DNA of 26,059 nt from Bacteroidota bacterium (lineage in GTDB: Bacteria > Bacteroidota > Bacteroidia > Chitinophagales > Chitinophagaceae), in NCBI GenBank assembly GCA_023391895.1, contig JAEWAC010000263.1:1-26059 (forward strand), read 5' to 3'. Numbering within the stretch: position 1 is the stretch's first letter; every line of letters begins with the position of its first letter. This document shows, one piece after another, positions 14,877 through 24,900 of this stretch. The notes below the pieces were generated by a model. That model was given only the letters and a program-made list of their open reading frames with translations. It was not told where the DNA came from and did no database searches. The position numbers and the translations under genes are program-made.

Positions 14877-17800
14877 TTTTCCACTTTTACTACTTGTACT
14901 GCCTCATTGTTTTTAGCAATAATGAGCCATTGTTCTCCTGCACTGTTCTTCAGTGACACCATATTGCGTACATCGCCGTTGATAAATAATCCTGATTCCG
15001 CATTAGACATTACCGTATACTGACCTTTTCCTTCCCCTTTCAGCCATACCCCCAGGCCGGCATCATTACGGCCCAACTGCACCCGGTAGGGAAAGAAATT
15101 ACCCGCCAGTAAAATGTCCTTGATGCCATCCTTATCGACATCTGCTGTATTGGCACCAAATACTTTGGAGAACTGGGCCTGCACGGGTAGCGGCTGCAGG
15201 GTGAATTGGTTCTGGCCATTGTTCAGCAGCAGGCAGGAAGCCAGTTCATACACATAAAACTTTTGTGCTGCATCCAGTGTCTTTTTAGAAAAGATGTCTT
15301 CCAGAGAAGCCTTTGCATAGTCTTTATACTTTACAAATTTTTTCCGTAGCGGCACGATCTGGTCCAGCATTTCATCGCGGGAAGCCATGGGATAACTCTT
15401 GCCCTGAATGTAGTAGCAGGTAATGGCATCCAGGCTGCCGTTACCATCAAAGTCAGCGGCATACAGCGTCATGGGTTCCTGCAATGATGCTTTAAACTGG
15501 TTGTTCCAGCCACTGTTGCCGGCTATAAAATCCACATCGCCATCGCCGTCTACATCCTCTGCTGCCAGCATGGACCACAAACCATGGGTATTTTTCAAAC
15601 CCGATTGCTCTGAAATATCTGTCAAGTTGTTTTTATTATTTTTAAAGAGCATGAACGGCATCCAGTCACCTCCTAACATTAATTCGGGATAGCCATCTTT
15701 ATCCAGGTCCTGCCAAATGGCTGCGGTGACCATACCCGGCTGCACCAGGGCTTTGCACCAGCTTTCGGTAACATCAGTAAAATGCACATCCCCTCCTTTT
15801 GAATCGTTGCGCAACAGGTAACTGCGGGCTGACAGCGGAAAAGAACCGGGCACCGCCGAACCACCCACAAACAAGTCCAAATCGCCATCACCATCCATAT
15901 CGCCAACCGCCACCGCCAGTTTGCTGCTTAGCATATCAGGCAATGCATTGGCTGCTTTTACAAAATTGCCTTTACCATCATTTAGGTACAAGCGGTCGGC
16001 ATATTCCGGCGAGCCATCGCCATATTCGTTACCACCACTTACTACATACAGGTCCAGATCGCCATCTTTATCGGCATCAAAAAAAACCGCCTGCACATCT
16101 TCGCTTTCTTGGTCCTGCCAGGGTTGTGTATTACTTTCTGTAAAACGGCCTGAAGCCAGTTGCAGAAAAAGCTTGCCGGATTGGCCTATAGCGCCTCCAA
16201 CAAAAACATCTTCTAACCCATCACCATTGACGTCGGCTTTGGCCAGGGCCGGTCCCATTTTAGACAATTGGTAAGGCAACAATACCTCGTCTTTAAAATC
16301 TATAAAATCATTTTCCCGGTGCACAAATGAAAGACCTGACTGTTGTGTAACATCTTTGAAACGCACAGACTGCTGTTTTGAGGCAAGTACGTTTTTCACT
16401 GCCTCAGACTGATGAAACGTAATGGTTGTATCAACTACCACATTTTGCTTAACGGTTCTGATTCCATCCGGCCATTGTACTACAATAGAATCAATAGCTG
16501 AAGCGGCTCCGGTACCAAATGAGATAACAGGAGAAACAGAAGACTGATATCCCCGTACCGCATATTGTTCGGCATACTGCATTCTGCCGGCTGCATAGAG
16601 CCACACCTTGGCACCCAGGGCTGCAGTATTGGCCCCTGCGCCATTGAGCACCACCCGCACAAAATGATGGCCGGATAGCTTTTCAGCATTATTGCGATAG
16701 ATCATGACCGGTTCATTGTTGTTGCCAATCACCAGGTCCAAATCCCCATCATTATCCAGGTCAGCATAAACCGCTGCATTAGATACAGAAGGTTGTACAA
16801 ACCCCCACTCCCTGCTTTTGTCGGCAAAGGTGAGGTTGCCCGTATTTTTAAAAAGATAGTTGTTCAGTTTGTTGGAAGGCATCTTCTTGACCAACTCATA
16901 GGTCTTGAAATTCAGGTTGCCTTTGGCGGCTTCTTCCAGTTGGGCGTTGGCCACCGTGTATTTCAAAAAATCCAGGTCGGTAAAATCACGCAGGTAGCCA
17001 TTGGTTACCACCAGATCTTTCCAGCCATCATTATCCAGATCTGCCAGCAGCGGCGCCCAACTCCAGTCGGTATTGGAAATGCCTGCCAGTTGCCCGATTT
17101 CGCTAAAGCGGGTATGACCAACCGCATCCGTTCCCTGGTTCAGGTGCAGCATGTTGCGCATTTGCTGGTGGTAATAACCGCTATCCAGCAGCAAGTGATA
17201 AGCATCATATTCATCCGGCCCTTTCAATAGCTTTTGGCGGTAATTATCTTCCGGCAACATGTCCAGTGTAACCACATCGGGCCGGCCATCGTTATTAAAG
17301 TCTGCCACATCAGCGCCCATTGAGTATTTAGATATATGGGTAAAGGAATGGTGCAGCGATTGGGTAAAAGTGCCATTGCGGTTGTTGACGTAATAGCAGT
17401 CCTGCTCGGTATAGTCAGATGTGGTATAGATATCCGGCCAGCCATCGCCATTGATATCGCTGATGGTAACGCTTAAACCAAAATTTAAAGCATTGTTGAT
17501 GATGCCGGCCTCCAGTGTGACATCAGTAAAAAAGGAACTGCCGTCTGCCCTACGGTCCTGGCGAAAAAGGCGGTTGCCAAAATTGAAATCCGGCGTAGCT
17601 CTTACTTTCCTGGTATTGAGGTAAGGATTGTACGTATGATTGGAGTGGTTGAGTAGAAACATATCCAAATCCCCATCACCATCATAATCAAAAAAAGCGG
17701 CCTGGGTAGATTGGGAACCGGGTGCATCCAGTCCATATTTTTTAGCGGCTTCTTCAAAAACAGGTATGCCGTTTTTTACGCCTTTATTGATAAATAATTC

Positions 17801-18235
17801 ATTGGACAGTTTGTCTGCCGCATACTTTCCGGAATGGCAAACATAAATATCCGGCAGCCCATCGCCATTGACATCGGCTACACTCACGCCTGTGCTCCAC
17901 GTACCGTTGCCGGCGACACCGGCCTCTTTTGTCACGTCTTTAAAAGTCAGGTTACGGGTATTCAAAAATAATTTATTGGCCACGGCATTACCGGAAATAA
18001 ACAAATCCATCCAGCCATCGCCATTAAAATCGCCAACCCCAATACCATGACCGTTATAGAGGTACTCGTATTTGAACACGTGCAATGAGTCATCTTCCCG
18101 AACGGTATTGATGAATCGAACACCTGTGTTCTTTTCATTCAATAAGGTAAATAAGGGTTCCTTCTCCTGGCTGAAAGCAGCCGGCAGCGCCCCCATTAAG
18201 GCAAATACCCAAGATAATAATGCATTTTTTTTCAT
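14873..18235 (-). CDS. CRTAC1-like FG-GAP/VCBS repeat protein with ASPIC/UnbV domain
   Basis: This 1120-residue exported protein has the signal peptide MKKNALLSWVFALMGALPAAFS. I count 14 calcium-loop FG-GAP motifs of the DxNxDGxxD kind, from VGDFNGDGWMDLF (68-79) to TADVDKDGIKDIL near the C-terminus, implying two beta-propeller-like regions. Between them, residues about 522-610 form an ASPIC/UnbV domain (HHFVRVVLNG...GAKVWLYAAG...VRGYQSSVSP...IVVQWPDG). The segment TLDMLPEDNYRQKLLKGPDEYD is familiar from Bacteroidota homologues beside SusCD. It has no enzyme motif and no lipobox. A binding or scaffold role is likely, perhaps holding the oxidative proteins or a substrate (inference). It starts 5 bases after the copper monooxygenase-like gene and overlaps the haloperoxidase-like gene by 4 bases. 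Confidence 0.92.
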   Translation of the reverse strand: MKKNALLSWVFALMGALPAAFSQEKEPLFTLLNEKNTGVRFINTVREDDSLHVFKYEYLYNGHGIGVGDFNGDGWMDLFISGNAVANKLFLNTRNLTFKDVTKEAGVAGNGTWSTGVSVADVNGDGLPDIYVCHSGKYAADKLSNELFINKGVKNGIPVFEEAAKKYGLDAPGSQSTQAAFFDYDGDGDLDMFLLNHSNHTYNPYLNTRKVRATPDFNFGNRLFRQDRRADGSSFFTDVTLEAGIINNALNFGLSVTISDINGDGWPDIYTTSDYTEQDCYYVNNRNGTFTQSLHHSFTHISKYSMGADVADFNNDGRPDVVTLDMLPEDNYRQKLLKGPDEYDAYHLLLDSGYYHQQMRNMLHLNQGTDAVGHTRFSEIGQLAGISNTDWSWAPLLADLDNDGWKDLVVTNGYLRDFTDLDFLKYTVANAQLEEAAKGNLNFKTYELVKKMPSNKLNNYLFKNTGNLTFADKSREWGFVQPSVSNAAVYADLDNDGDLDLVIGNNNEPVMIYRNNAEKLSGHHFVRVVLNGAGANTAALGAKVWLYAAGRMQYAEQYAVRGYQSSVSPVISFGTGAASAIDSIVVQWPDGIRTVKQNVVVDTTITFHQSEAVKNVLASKQQSVRFKDVTQQSGLSFVHRENDFIDFKDEVLLPYQLSKMGPALAKADVNGDGLEDVFVGGAIGQSGKLFLQLASGRFTESNTQPWQDQESEDVQAVFFDADKDGDLDLYVVSGGNEYGDGSPEYADRLYLNDGKGNFVKAANALPDMLSSKLAVAVGDMDGDGDLDLFVGGSAVPGSFPLSARSYLLRNDSKGGDVHFTDVTESWCKALVQPGMVTAAIWQDLDKDGYPELMLGGDWMPFMLFKNNKNNLTDISEQSGLKNTHGLWSMLAAEDVDGDGDVDFIAGNSGWNNQFKASLQEPMTLYAADFDGNGSLDAITCYYIQGKSYPMASRDEMLDQIVPLRKKFVKYKDYAKASLEDIFSKKTLDAAQKFYVYELASCLLLNNGQNQFTLQPLPVQAQFSKVFGANTADVDKDGIKDILLAGNFFPYRVQLGRNDAGLGVWLKGEGKGQYTVMSNAESGLFINGDVRNMVSLKNSAGEQWLIIAKNNEAVQVVKVEK

Positions 18236-18240
18236 CCTGT

Positions 18241-19578
18241 TTATTCCTCCAGAGAAATATTTTCATCGCCCTCTTTGTAAGGCAGAAAAACCATCATGAG
18301 TGTGAGCATTTCGTTGGTTGAATTCATGTCGCCGGACGAAAACACAAATCGTGGCGGCTTGTTGGGATTGAAAGGGTTATTGGCCGTATTGTCATAGGTG
18401 CCTTCTATATACAGCCGCGTACCCCGTGGAATGCGTACCAGTTTTTTAAAGCGATAGATTTCCTGCCAGCGAAAATCCCATTGCGGAATATGCGTGAGCC
18501 GTATGGTATCGCCTGCCGGAGAAACGCCATAGGCTTTAAAAGATTTTCCCAGCAGGTGCATGTGCGGCCACACATACATTACCGAAAAATCTTCACCGGG
18601 ATTGGCCAGTTTTAAAGTGAATGTTTTTACGGTATTGGGCATGATCATCAGGGGTGGTGAAATTTGCTTTTCACCAATGCCACCCGAGCCAAAACTGACC
18701 ACTTTCACCCGGCGCTCTACCGGTGCTTTGGTAAAATAAAGATTGACACCGGAAACACTGACTTCTTCTTTGGCAGCAGGCGCATAATGCACCGTTAATA
18801 AAATAACGCCCCGTTTGGGCATTACCCAGCCAAAGCCCTTAGGGTAATGTTCGCCGGAAGAACCCGGTATCCAGCCGCCGTAATACGATATGGACTTTTT
18901 AAAAGGTTGGTAGGCATCATATTTTGTACGGTCATCTTCCGAAAGATTGATCATGTTTGGGCCGCTGTAAATGTCTATGCCTTCCGGCACTTCGTGTACA
19001 CTGTAGTTAGCATGATGAATAATCTTTTTATTGTTGGACATAAATTCAACGGCCTGCACATTGGCAGAGTCGGCCAGCTCAAAGGGGATGCGGTAGACAA
19101 CAAACCTTTCAAAATTATCGCCGGGCAGCGTATAGGATTCTGTGGTTTTTAGCGTCAGGTCTGGTTTGCGGCCAAGGGCGGATCCTTCCTGGCCAAAAGC
19201 ATTCAATGCTACAGTGGGTTCTTTGCCTTCTCCTTTGGGTGCTTTATCCGCCACCCATTGCAGTATAATATCTTTTTCCTTTTGGGTGAGCGACCGGTCG
19301 TTGCCATATTCCACGTAATGGTTGTCTGCCTTCCAGGGTGGCATATAACCGCTTTGAACCACGTCTTTGATAAAGGAGGCTCTTTTAGCCACATCGTTAT
19401 AGGTGATCAAAGAAAAAGGCGCTGCTTCATTAGGCTGGTGGCAGGGTGAGCATTTGGTGTGGATGATAGGTGCCACATCTTTATTGAAGGTTACTTTTTG
19501 TGCAGAGGCTGATTTGTTGCCCACCAACAACAGCAAAAAAAACAATTGAGGAAGGTTTCTCATGTGCTTAAAATTCAT
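18241..19578 (-). CDS. Cytochrome c / PHM-like copper type II monooxygenase fusion, exported
   Basis: This 445-residue protein has a signal peptide (LPQLFFLLLLVGNKSASAQ), a short cytochrome c domain, and a C-terminal region like peptidylglycine alpha-hydroxylating / dopamine beta-monooxygenases. The haem site is CSPCH (43-47) with a likely axial Met in GYMPPW (Met79). All six copper ligand types are visible. The CuH-like site has His188-His189 in IIHHANYS and His264 in TVHYAP. The CuM-like site has His339 and His341 in WPHMHLLGK and Met424 in STNEMLTL. The haem domain may supply the electrons that ascorbate gives in animals (inference). The start at 19578 overlaps the redoxin stop by 11 bases; the ATG at 19563 would leave a 4-base gap and is an equally good choice. 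The substrate is unknown. Confidence 0.88.
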   Translation of the reverse strand: MNFKHMRNLPQLFFLLLLVGNKSASAQKVTFNKDVAPIIHTKCSPCHQPNEAAPFSLITYNDVAKRASFIKDVVQSGYMPPWKADNHYVEYGNDRSLTQKEKDIILQWVADKAPKGEGKEPTVALNAFGQEGSALGRKPDLTLKTTESYTLPGDNFERFVVYRIPFELADSANVQAVEFMSNNKKIIHHANYSVHEVPEGIDIYSGPNMINLSEDDRTKYDAYQPFKKSISYYGGWIPGSSGEHYPKGFGWVMPKRGVILLTVHYAPAAKEEVSVSGVNLYFTKAPVERRVKVVSFGSGGIGEKQISPPLMIMPNTVKTFTLKLANPGEDFSVMYVWPHMHLLGKSFKAYGVSPAGDTIRLTHIPQWDFRWQEIYRFKKLVRIPRGTRLYIEGTYDNTANNPFNPNKPPRFVFSSGDMNSTNEMLTLMMVFLPYKEGDENISLEE

Positions 19579-20179
19579 TGATCAGACAACCCTTTGGTAT
19601 AGTATGTTTAACAGTTACCGGCTGGCCTTGCAGGTATTGCTCAATGGCCTGCTGCAGATAATGTTGCTCCGGCTTTAATTTTTTCTTTCCCAGGTCCAGT
19701 ACCCAATCATCAATAGCGCCTCGATAAACCTGAAGACCAGATTGGTCTGTTACCACTACTTCAGGCGTAACGGTCGCTTTTACATAATTCGAAAATTCTT
19801 TTTGACTATCTATCATAACTGGGAACAAAATGTTATATGCTTTTACATAATCCTGCAATTCCTGAGCGGAATAAGCCTGGCCGGGTATGATTCCGGATAT
19901 CTGTATATTTTCTCCAAACTTTTTATATATATTATTCAAGACAATCGTATAATTCCTGCTCAAAGGGCACTCAGGGGAAAGAAATACAAAGATTTGTAAA
20001 CGGCGGGCTTTTAGATTCACAAACATTTTTTTGCCGTCCAGCTTTTGCAGCGGAATCTGCTGCACATTGGCCAACGATGCAGTCATACCAATTACATTCT
20101 GCTGTGCTCTTACGCCATTAAAAGCAAGGAGCAATGCAAAAAAAATCAGGTAATATGTTTTTTGAAAGATCCTTTTCAT
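19568..20179 (-). CDS. Redoxin / thioredoxin-fold protein with single active-site Cys, exported
   Basis: The start at 20179 (MKRIFQKTYYLIFFALLLAF) gives a 203-residue protein with a clean signal peptide. The frame is open to 20350, but that would run through the SusD terminator and its gene end. The fold is AhpC/TlpA-like: FVFLSPECPLSRNY with Cys71, the cis-Pro segment ATVTPEVVV, and YRGAIDDW. The second Cys of a CxxC pair is replaced by Ser (ECPLS), and a further Cys198 sits in the tail PKGCLI, a pattern of redoxins paired with cytochrome/copper proteins. It heads the four-gene redox block. The -7-like TACGTTAT upstream is only a weak promoter candidate, so read-through from susD is possible. 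Confidence 0.85.
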   Translation of the reverse strand: MKRIFQKTYYLIFFALLLAFNGVRAQQNVIGMTASLANVQQIPLQKLDGKKMFVNLKARRLQIFVFLSPECPLSRNYTIVLNNIYKKFGENIQISGIIPGQAYSAQELQDYVKAYNILFPVMIDSQKEFSNYVKATVTPEVVVTDQSGLQVYRGAIDDWVLDLGKKKLKPEQHYLQQAIEQYLQGQPVTVKHTIPKGCLINEF

Positions 20180-20224
20180 ACAGTAATGACAGCTTATAAC
20201 GTAAGATAGCAGTTTTGCCAAAAC

Positions 20225-20260
20225 AAAAAACCCTGGCTTGTTAAGGGCCAGGAGTTTTTT
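20225..20260 (-). terminator. Intrinsic terminator after susD-like gene
   Basis: The transcript reads CCTGGC (20252-20247), a 9-base loop, GCCAGG (20237-20232), then GTTTTTTG. The A-run on the other side of the hairpin would also allow weak termination the other way. It lies 14 bases after the SusD-like stop and about 45 bases before the redoxin start. It could end or dampen transcription between the transporter pair and the redox genes. Confidence 0.8.
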
Positions 20261-20273
20261 GTAAAAAGCTATG

Positions 20274-21935
20274 TTATTTTTTATCCCACCAAACACGACC
20301 AAACACATCGCTGGGGCCTTGTCCGAAATCCGGATCTTTTGCCATTTCATCCAGCGCTGTTTGACGGGTTTGATAGTTGGGGTCGGTTGAAACAGGTATC
20401 ATTAAAGAAGCCCTTCTTGGAATATCTCTCACCACACCATCAATTACAATATCCTCGTTGGCCAGTGCCGTATTCTTATTGGGCATGCCGGTACGTTTGT
20501 AGATGGCCCAGGCTTCGTTTGGCTGCTTGTAGTAATTGATGTAAGACTGGATCACAATCTGCTCAATCGCCTTGGCCGGGTCAAACTTAACGTCTGGTGC
20601 ATTTTTGTAGGCTTCTATTTCAGGATTGGTTACAGGTGTATAATCCCGTAACTTGGCATTCCTAGCAGCATCATCATAAAAACGAATGGAAGCCTCAATG
20701 CCTATGTTGTACCATTGTCCTGCATCCCCTGTAGCCAATCCCCTGGCGGCGATCTCTGCTCTCATAAACGCATAATCGGCATAAGTAATGATGGGGAAAA
20801 AGCTACGGCCGGTTCCAGTGTCAGACGCTGGCTGCCACATGCGGTACTGCAGGTAAGATATAGTATCCAGGGTTAATCGACTAGATACTCTTTTCCCAGT
20901 GAACCAATCTCTGTATTGGCCTTGGGAAGCGTCTGGGCTGATGGGCGCCCCCACGTACTGACGCGGATTCCACACGGTTCCTGGCCGATATATATTTGAA
21001 TCAATTGCTACTTTCAGGTTAGCCTCCGTATAATTATTCTTCTGATAGAACATGCGCATCCTTGGATCACTGTTGTTCCACATAAAATCAACCGTTGGCT
21101 TGGGAGCTCTTAATCCTGTTGGATCCCAGTTGCCACCACTGTTAAAGCTAAAGTCGGAATACATCACCCAGCTATCTTCGTTAGAAGCCATTTGTTCCGG
21201 GTCAGCCAGTACATCGGCAATGATCGCTTTGGCTTTTGTTTCATCTCTTTTCAGCTGACGAATGGCCATTTTCAACCTTAAGGCATTGGCCGCCCTGATC
21301 CATTTGGTTACATTACCACCATAGTAAAGGTCGTTCACACCTAATGACACCTGCTCAACGGAAGGCGTAGACTTCAAAGTATCTATCACCTCTTTCAGCC
21401 GGGCATCCCACAAGCCAAACAGCTCCTGCTGGGTTTGGTAAGCCGGTGTAAGTGTACCTTGGTAACGTGCCTGGAAGGCATCGGTAAAAGCAATGCTGCC
21501 ATTGATGTCAGACACGTAAAAAGCATAATACACTTTTAAGATGTCGGGGATCACCCGCATGTGCACTCTTTTTGCCCTTTCTTCTTCCGGCATGTTATCA
21601 ATGAGTTTCTGTACATCCGTCAGGATGGAACCCAGTTGAGGGAAAAACACAGAATAGCGCTGGTTGAAGTTACCAATGTCATTCAGGAAGTTTTTGGAAT
21701 TACCTGTCTGAGCGGTAGCCATCTGCATCCAGGGCATTATACGGCGATAATGATCGTAAAACGCTTCCATATCGCTGTTGTGGGCCCGGATAGCCGCATT
21801 TAAGAACTGCTCTTCCGGCTTGATGGTATTGAGAATGGTTCGATCAGTATTCATTTCAACAAACGCTTCCTTCTTACAGCCTGCCACGGAAGCTGCCAGA
21901 AAAGCGGCTATGTATATTATTTTTTTAATCTTCAT
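20274..21935 (-). CDS. SusD/RagB-family outer membrane lipoprotein
   Basis: Glycan- or peptide-binding lid of a SusCD importer on the outer membrane surface. The 553-residue protein has a lipoprotein signal with lipobox SVAGC (Cys20). It shows SusD-type features: LNAAIRAHN after the N-terminus, the helical TPR-like segment KWIRAANALRLKMAIRQ, and the C-terminal NEAWAIYKRTGMPN followed by IPRRASLMIP. It appears to belong to the SusD-like 2 subgroup rather than to the starch SusD type. It starts 25 bases after the SusC gene. The substrate cannot be read directly; the neighbouring PNGase F-like and fucosidase genes suggest N-glycan or glycopeptide. Confidence 0.93.
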   Translation of the reverse strand: MKIKKIIYIAAFLAASVAGCKKEAFVEMNTDRTILNTIKPEEQFLNAAIRAHNSDMEAFYDHYRRIMPWMQMATAQTGNSKNFLNDIGNFNQRYSVFFPQLGSILTDVQKLIDNMPEEERAKRVHMRVIPDILKVYYAFYVSDINGSIAFTDAFQARYQGTLTPAYQTQQELFGLWDARLKEVIDTLKSTPSVEQVSLGVNDLYYGGNVTKWIRAANALRLKMAIRQLKRDETKAKAIIADVLADPEQMASNEDSWVMYSDFSFNSGGNWDPTGLRAPKPTVDFMWNNSDPRMRMFYQKNNYTEANLKVAIDSNIYRPGTVWNPRQYVGAPISPDASQGQYRDWFTGKRVSSRLTLDTISYLQYRMWQPASDTGTGRSFFPIITYADYAFMRAEIAARGLATGDAGQWYNIGIEASIRFYDDAARNAKLRDYTPVTNPEIEAYKNAPDVKFDPAKAIEQIVIQSYINYYKQPNEAWAIYKRTGMPNKNTALANEDIVIDGVVRDIPRRASLMIPVSTDPNYQTRQTALDEMAKDPDFGQGPSDVFGRVWWDKK

Positions 21936-21960
21936 AAAAAATCATGTTGTTTTTAAGAAA

Positions 21961-24900
21961 TTAGAATCCTGCGTTTACAGATATACCAATACTACGTATA
22001 TAAGGCACACCACCATACTCCGCGAAAGCACCGGCGCGGCTGCTGAAGATCGATTCTGGATGAATGTTGTCCTTAGAAGAATTATATAAGTATAACAGGT
22101 TTCTGCCTACGGCACTTACTCTCAGGTTGTTCATTTTTAATTTAGAAGACAAACGGCGTGGAATAGTATAGCCTAGTGAAACTTCACGCAGCGCTACCCA
22201 TGAATTTTCAAAAACAGAGTATTCGCGGATACCGGTACCCCAGCTGCCAATACCTTCATAATACTCCCATGCTTTCATAGGTAAAATCAGGCCTTTACTT
22301 ACTGCTTCGGAATAAGACATACCGCCCACATCAACGCCATTCAGTTTGATACCATCAGAAAATACGCCTTCCGGAATAATACCATCGCTGCGTTTTACAC
22401 CGTTGGCATCGGTGAATTCAATACCACCATTTGCCGCATCACGACCAAACAGGGTACTCTCAAAGCTACCGTAGTTGGAACCGTACTGGTGTGTGGCAGA
22501 AGCCATCATACCGCCAAACTTAGAATCAACCTGTACAAACAGACTGAAATCTTTAAAGCGCACGTCGTTGCTGTTGCTCAGCAGGAATTTCTCCATCATG
22601 GATCCAATTTCTTTTTCACCCTGGCCGGCATCACCGGAGCGCCAGTAAACACCATTCTGCTTCAGCATTTTCTGACCGTTGCTGGGGTGATCAATTGGAT
22701 TGCCATTGGCGTCTTTTTTCTGGTAAGTGGCATAAGCATAGTTGGTAACAATGGTACCATATTCTTTGCCTACTCTTGCTACGGATTTTACGTCAGCACC
22801 AAAGGCAAGATCCAGCTCCAGGGAGGTAACACCATTGGCCTGGTCGATATCAATTACCTTGTTGCGGTTGCGCGAGAAGTTAAAGGTGGTATTCCACTGC
22901 AGGTCTTTGGTGCGGACAGGTGTACCATTTAAGATCACCTCAATACCTTGGTTTTGAATATTACCGGCATTGATCAAGCGGCTGCTAACACCACTTTCAG
23001 GTGGCGCTGCCAAAGTAATGATCTGGTTGAAAGTGTTCTTTTTGTACCAGGCAAAGTCTACACCCAGGCGGTTATCCAAAAAGCGCAAATCGGCACCAAC
23101 TTCAAACTCACGAGAGCGCTCCGGCTTTAAATTAAAGTTTCCAAGATCAAACGTACGTAATCCATATTGGGGGATCAATGAACCATTCCAATTGGTATAG
23201 TTACCCAGCAAGCCATAGCCAAAGCCCCGACTGGTTTCAAAAATGTTAGTACCCGCACCGGAATAACCCAAGCTGGCTCTTAACTTACCAAAGGAAAGGA
23301 AATCAAAAGCAGCATTGTCCTGCAGCGACTCGCTGAAGATCCATGCCAGACCTACAGAAGGATAAAAATATCCATGCTCACCATTTCCATTAGGATAAGT
23401 CAGTGTGGAGTTCCAGTCGTTACGGGCACTGAAGTTCAGCGTCAGACGGTCTCTCCAGGTCACGTCACCATAACCATAAACGGCATCCAGCCTGCTTTGC
23501 GGAAACTCACGTCCATTTGCCTGAATGGGATTTTTAGAGTTGGATAAAGCGTAAATATCCGCTACTTTAAATCCACCATTGGTGTTGGCATTGTTTTCAT
23601 AACCGCTTAAACCCCGGTTGGTTTCACCACCTACAGTTAAGCTGGCATCAAAGTCCTGACCAAAGGTTCTGTTGGCGGTCAGCAACGATTGCAAACGGCC
23701 ATATTTGTTGGTGCTTTGGTACAGCGCATAGTACCCGCCCAGGAAGCCAGGCAGTTCACCCCGCTCTTTATTTTCACGGGCTATGTTGATGCTGTTTACA
23801 TTACCACGAACCAGCAGGTTCAACCAGGGCAGGATGTTGAAGTTGATATCCAGGTTGGCACGCAGATTATCTTCTTTCTGGGTTATATTTTTTTCATAAT
23901 AATTCCAGAATACAGAGGTCATAGAACCACGGGAATAAGGATTGCTCGTCGCATTACCTGAAGCACCGATCCGGCCACCTCTTACCGGGTCTATAAAAAT
24001 GTTCTGGTAATAAGGAATATCATAATGCCTGGAGTTGGAATACGCCAAACGGAAGATGGGATTGGAGTTACCGCCCTGCAACATTGGGTTGCGCGAATTG
24101 GAAGTAGCATAAGTAACAGTAGCATCCATGTTGATCGCGCTGCTCAGCTTTTGGGTTGCTCTCAAGGTAAATACATTTCTACCAAAAGAGTTGTTGGGCA
24201 TTACGCTGTTGTTCTTGGAGTTGGTGTAGGAAAAACGGAAGGTTGTTTTATCGCTTCCCCCTTCCACGGCTACGTTAGTATTGTAGTACTGACCGGTTTG
24301 GAAAAGATCCAGCAGGTCGTTGGCTTTCCAGGGAATCATGCGGCCGTCTTGATCACGCACCATCTGGCCGTCAAACTTAGGACCGAAGCTGTAATAAGGA
24401 CCATAATCACGATCCACTTCGTTTACGCCATCAGCACCTTTTGCAAAAGTTTGATTTATACCACCGCCATATACATTCTGGAAATCCGGCAGACGGTAGG
24501 CTTTTTCAAAAGTGGAAGAATGGGTAAGACTTACGCCCAAACCTTTACGTTCGCGACCTTTTTTGGTAGTAATTAAAACAACACCAAACTGCGCATCTGA
24601 ACCATATAAAGCCGTTGCAGCCGAACCTTTCAGTACGCTTACGCTTTCATAGTCATCCGGGTTCAGGTTTTTCAGTTCATTACCGAAATCACGGGCATCA
24701 CCCCAGGAATCGGCGCCGGATGTACCCGGCTTGATCAGCACCCCATCCACCACAAACAGGGGCTGGGTGTTGGATTTGGAAATAGAAGCATTACCCCTGA
24801 TACGGATCCTGGAGCTGGAAGAAGGACCACCAGCGCCCTGGTTGATCATCACCCCCGCTACTTTACCCTGCAGGGCATTCACCAGACTGGGCGTATTGGT

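Noticed and set aside
20180..20350. Extended redoxin start
   Set aside because: It passes through the SusD terminator and the SusD gene end; a clean signal peptide begins at 20179.
24025..24576. 183-codon plus-strand frame opposite the SusC gene
   Set aside because: Antisense shadow of a strongly supported TonB-dependent transporter; no independent support.
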